Below are positions 13,592-15,204 of a stretch of DNA of 15,204 nucleotides, one piece after another. Source of the DNA: Ruminococcus sp. UBA1409 (lineage in GTDB: Bacteria > Bacillota > Clostridia > Oscillospirales > Ruminococcaceae). Positions within the stretch are counted from its first letter, which is position 1. Every line of letters begins with the position of its first letter. The stretch lies in the NCBI GenBank assembly GCA_002305045.1, contig DBPX01000019.1, forward strand, positions 29,041 through 44,244, in the 5' to 3' direction. The position numbers were made by a program, and so were the translations under genes. A model generated the notes under the pieces. It was given only the letters and a program-made list of their open reading frames with translations, was not told the origin of the DNA and did not search any database.

Positions 13592-14866
13592 ATGTCCAGG
13601 ATGGCAAGAGAATCAAGAAAAAGAAGTACAGGCCTGCCAAGACTTCCAAAGCCTGTTGAGACCATCGAGCTGGACGAAGGAAATTCAAGCCGCAGATTGT
13701 GGATTATCTGCGGCTTGCTGGCTCTTTCGGCGGCTCTTATATTCTACGCTGTCAGCACCCTCCTGCGGGGAGAGAGCGGCTACAGCGTGATAGAGCCCAG
13801 CTGTGAGGAGCCTGGAGCCGGTCAGGAGCTGACTCTGAACTACTGCTTAGGGATGTCCGGCAGCTCGCCAAGGCTCGAGTCCAGGGAGATAGCCTTAATA
13901 TATTCCACCGCTTGCGACTATATATACAGGCTCCTAGACCCCTCCCAGGAATACGGGAGCGTGAAAAACCTCGCTCTTTTAAACAATAATCCGAATGAGA
14001 CGGTCAGCGTCGACCCCGAGCTGTACTCGGTGCTGGAGCTTATCGAAGCCAGCGGGACAAGAAGCGTCTACCTGTCCCCGCTTCTGATTGACTACTACAA
14101 TCTTTTTGCCTCCTCCTGGGACTATGAGGCGATGGAGTTCGACCCCGCCTTCAGCAGCTCGCAGGAGGGCTACTTCAGCGAGGCGGCGTCCTATATAAAC
14201 AGCCGGGAGCATATACGGCTTGAGCTTGAGGGCGAGGGAAGAGTGAGGCTCCTTGTCAGCGAGGAGTACCTTGACTTCGCAGAGCAAAACGGCATAGACG
14301 AGTACATCGACCTCTATCAGCTTAAAAACGCCTTCACGCTTGATTATCTTGCCGGTATTCTAAGGAACGCCGGATATACCTACGGCTACATAACATCAAG
14401 CGAGGGATACATTATAAATCTCGACGACCGCTCCGGCGAGCCGTACAGCATAAGCCTTATCGACTACGAGGAGGGCGCAATAAAGGGAGCTGCGACTGTA
14501 AGCTACAGCTCGCCCGTCTGCGGGCTTTATCTTAGGAGCTTTCCCTCCGGCGAGCTTGACGGTATGCGCTTTTACGAGTACGAGAACGGCGAAATAAGAA
14601 CGCCGTACATAAACCCGGCGACGGGGCTCTGCTCGGATGAAATAAGCGGAATAATCCTTGGCTCGAGGGAAAAAAGCTGCTCTGAGCTTGCAATTGCTGC
14701 TCTTGAGCTTCTCTCAGGCGGGACCGCCGGCGAGGACGCTTACAGTGGCTCCTTCTTTGGCGAGGACGGCATGATAATCCTGTCGGGAAGCAAAATAGAG
14801 CTTTACGGCGGGATATTTGAAATCGGCACGGTGACGGAGGGCTACAGCTTAGAGGAAGTGAAGTAG
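13592..14866 (+). CDS. Membrane-anchored ApbE-like protein with degraded active site
   Basis: A 424-residue protein with a basic cytoplasmic N-terminus, one TM helix (~36-57) and a large outer domain. The outer domain follows the ApbE (FAD:protein FMN transferase) order: NLALLNNNPNETVSVDPELY (126-145) like the NLxxLNxN...VSxELY block; IDLYQLKNAFTLD (239-251) where ApbE has LDLGAIAKGYxxD; YINPATG (339-345) where ApbE has HIxDPxTG; and SELAIAALELL (364-374) where it has aDALATAL. Key residues are altered (KG to N246-A247, the His to P338, Asp to N341, Asp to E365, Thr to A369), so FMN transfer seems unlikely. No flavinylated partner lies nearby. Starts 4 bases after oppF at ATG 13592 without a clear RBS, implying coupling; ATG 13601 is possible. 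Last gene of the operon. Function unknown. Confidence 0.6.
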   Translation: MSRMARESRKRSTGLPRLPKPVETIELDEGNSSRRLWIICGLLALSAALIFYAVSTLLRGESGYSVIEPSCEEPGAGQELTLNYCLGMSGSSPRLESREIALIYSTACDYIYRLLDPSQEYGSVKNLALLNNNPNETVSVDPELYSVLELIEASGTRSVYLSPLLIDYYNLFASSWDYEAMEFDPAFSSSQEGYFSEAASYINSREHIRLELEGEGRVRLLVSEEYLDFAEQNGIDEYIDLYQLKNAFTLDYLAGILRNAGYTYGYITSSEGYIINLDDRSGEPYSISLIDYEEGAIKGAATVSYSSPVCGLYLRSFPSGELDGMRFYEYENGEIRTPYINPATGLCSDEISGIILGSREKSCSELAIAALELLSGGTAGEDAYSGSFFGEDGMIILSGSKIELYGGIFEIGTVTEGYSLEEVK

Positions 14867-15065
14867 CTTCTTGGTGAAGCCGGCGCAGTGCCGGAGGGGG
14901 AAGGCGTCCCAGCCTGAGGCAGCATAGTGTGGCGGGTTCTTGCCAAGGCAAGCCCGTGTGCGGGCATGGGGCGAAAAGCCAGAAAAAACCCGGCTGATTG
15001 GCGAAGCCGGTCAGTCAGGGAGTGGATAAGAGCGTGTCAAAAGCAGCCCCATGCCCTGTACACGG

Positions 15066-15094
15066 TAAGGCTCCCCCCGCAGGGGGGAGCCTTA
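15066..15094. repeat. 13-bp perfect GC-rich hairpin
   Basis: TAAGGCTCCCCCC (15066-15078), loop GCA, GGGGGGAGCCTTA (15082-15094). Very stable, with no T-tract on either side, so it is not a classical intrinsic terminator, although it could still stop or pause polymerase after the opp operon. It is an internal arm of the larger inverted-repeat element. Confidence 0.85.
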
Positions 15095-15117
15095 ACCCGC
15101 CGCATCTATGCTGCTCT

Positions 15118-15161
15118 TCGCCGCATGAATCTTTTAAGGGTTTAAGGTATTCATGCGGCGA
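15118..15161. repeat. 13-bp perfect hairpin with 18-base loop
   Basis: TCGCCGCATGAAT (15118-15130) pairs with ATTCATGCGGCGA (15149-15161). The loop contains two short repeats of TTTAAGG/TTTTAAGG. A smaller stem GCGCC-ttc-GGCGC (15166-15178) follows, then the right terminal repeat of the element. Confidence 0.85.
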
Positions 15162-15204
15162 GAAGGCGCCTTCGGCGCTGTCAGGCTGGGACGCTCTCCG
15201 TGGA

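Larger units (their letters stand above)
14892..15200. repeat. Nested inverted-repeat element (MITE-like or structured RNA)
   Basis: A non-coding segment built of matched inverted segments. Ends: GCGTCCCAGCCTGA (14904-14917) with TCAGGCTGGGACGC (15181-15194), 14 bp perfect; outer CGGAG (14892-14896) with CTCCG (15196-15200). Inside: GCAGCATAG (14919-14927) with CTATGCTGC (15106-15114); GGCGGGTT (14931-14938) with AACCCGCC (15094-15101); CCGTGT (14954-14959) with ACACGG (15060-15065); GGGCATGGGGC (14962-14972) with GCCCCATGCCC (15046-15056). Local hairpins sit at 14952-14965, 14983-15000s, 15066-15094, 15118-15161 and 15166-15178. No transposase is present. It follows the opp operon without a T-tract, and may continue past the window edge. 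Either a miniature inverted-repeat element or a long-armed RNA; multiplicity in the genome would decide. Confidence 0.7.

Noticed and set aside
14927..15145. Small + strand open frame (72 codons) after the opp operon
   Set aside because: It runs through the hairpins of the inverted-repeat element, has an Arg/Ala-rich composition dictated by those repeats, and no ribosome site.
14867..15204. An insertion sequence or CRISPR array at the right end
   Set aside because: There is no transposase fragment, and the repeats are mirrored pairs of different sequence rather than regularly spaced direct repeats.

Overview
The window reads as chromosomal DNA of a spore-forming, anaerobic, probably gut-type Clostridia (Oscillospiraceae or Ruminococcaceae-like). 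The reasons are a ferredoxin-linked 2-oxoacid oxidoreductase, a Coat_F-type spore protein, an Ami-type oligopeptide importer as in Firmicutes, moderately GC-rich codons with frequent AGA/AGG Arg and ATA Ile, and strong Shine-Dalgarno sites. All genes I can support are on the + strand. Species-level placement is inference.

Region 1 (1-3481) is the end of an amino-acid metabolism operon: the C-terminal part of a TPP-binding beta subunit and the whole gamma subunit of a 2-oxoacid:ferredoxin oxidoreductase, a branched-chain aminotransferase (ilvE), and an O-acetylhomoserine sulfhydrylase (metY) coupled to ilvE by a TGATG overlap, closed by a clear intrinsic terminator. Region 2 (3485-4469) is metA with its own extended -10 promoter and a TTG start. 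Its residue 111 is Glu, predicting acetyl- rather than succinyl-transfer, so it makes the substrate of the neighbouring MetY. Region 3 (4491-5075) is a ferritin-like Coat_F protein with a possible forespore sigma-F promoter and a terminator.

Region 4 (5345-14866) is a five-gene Ami/Opp oligopeptide importer operon (SBP, two permeases, two ATPases) followed by one membrane-anchored protein. Almost every part is non-canonical. The substrate-binding lipoprotein appears circularly permuted, with the usual C-terminal segment placed before the usual N-terminus. OppB carries a ~280-residue extracytoplasmic insertion. OppD has ~235 extra, largely helical residues between Walker A and the Q-loop. OppF ends in two predicted membrane helices. 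The sixth gene looks like an ApbE (FMN transferase) fold whose active-site residues are mostly replaced. Two strong hairpins separate the binding-protein gene from the permease genes, probably setting expression ratios. The metA and opp promoters share a nearly identical 20-bp block with a CACnnnGTG core, suggesting possible co-regulation of methionine synthesis and peptide uptake.

Region 5 (14867-15204) is non-coding and holds a ~300-bp element of nested inverted repeats and hairpins, MITE-like or a structured RNA, which reaches almost to the window edge.
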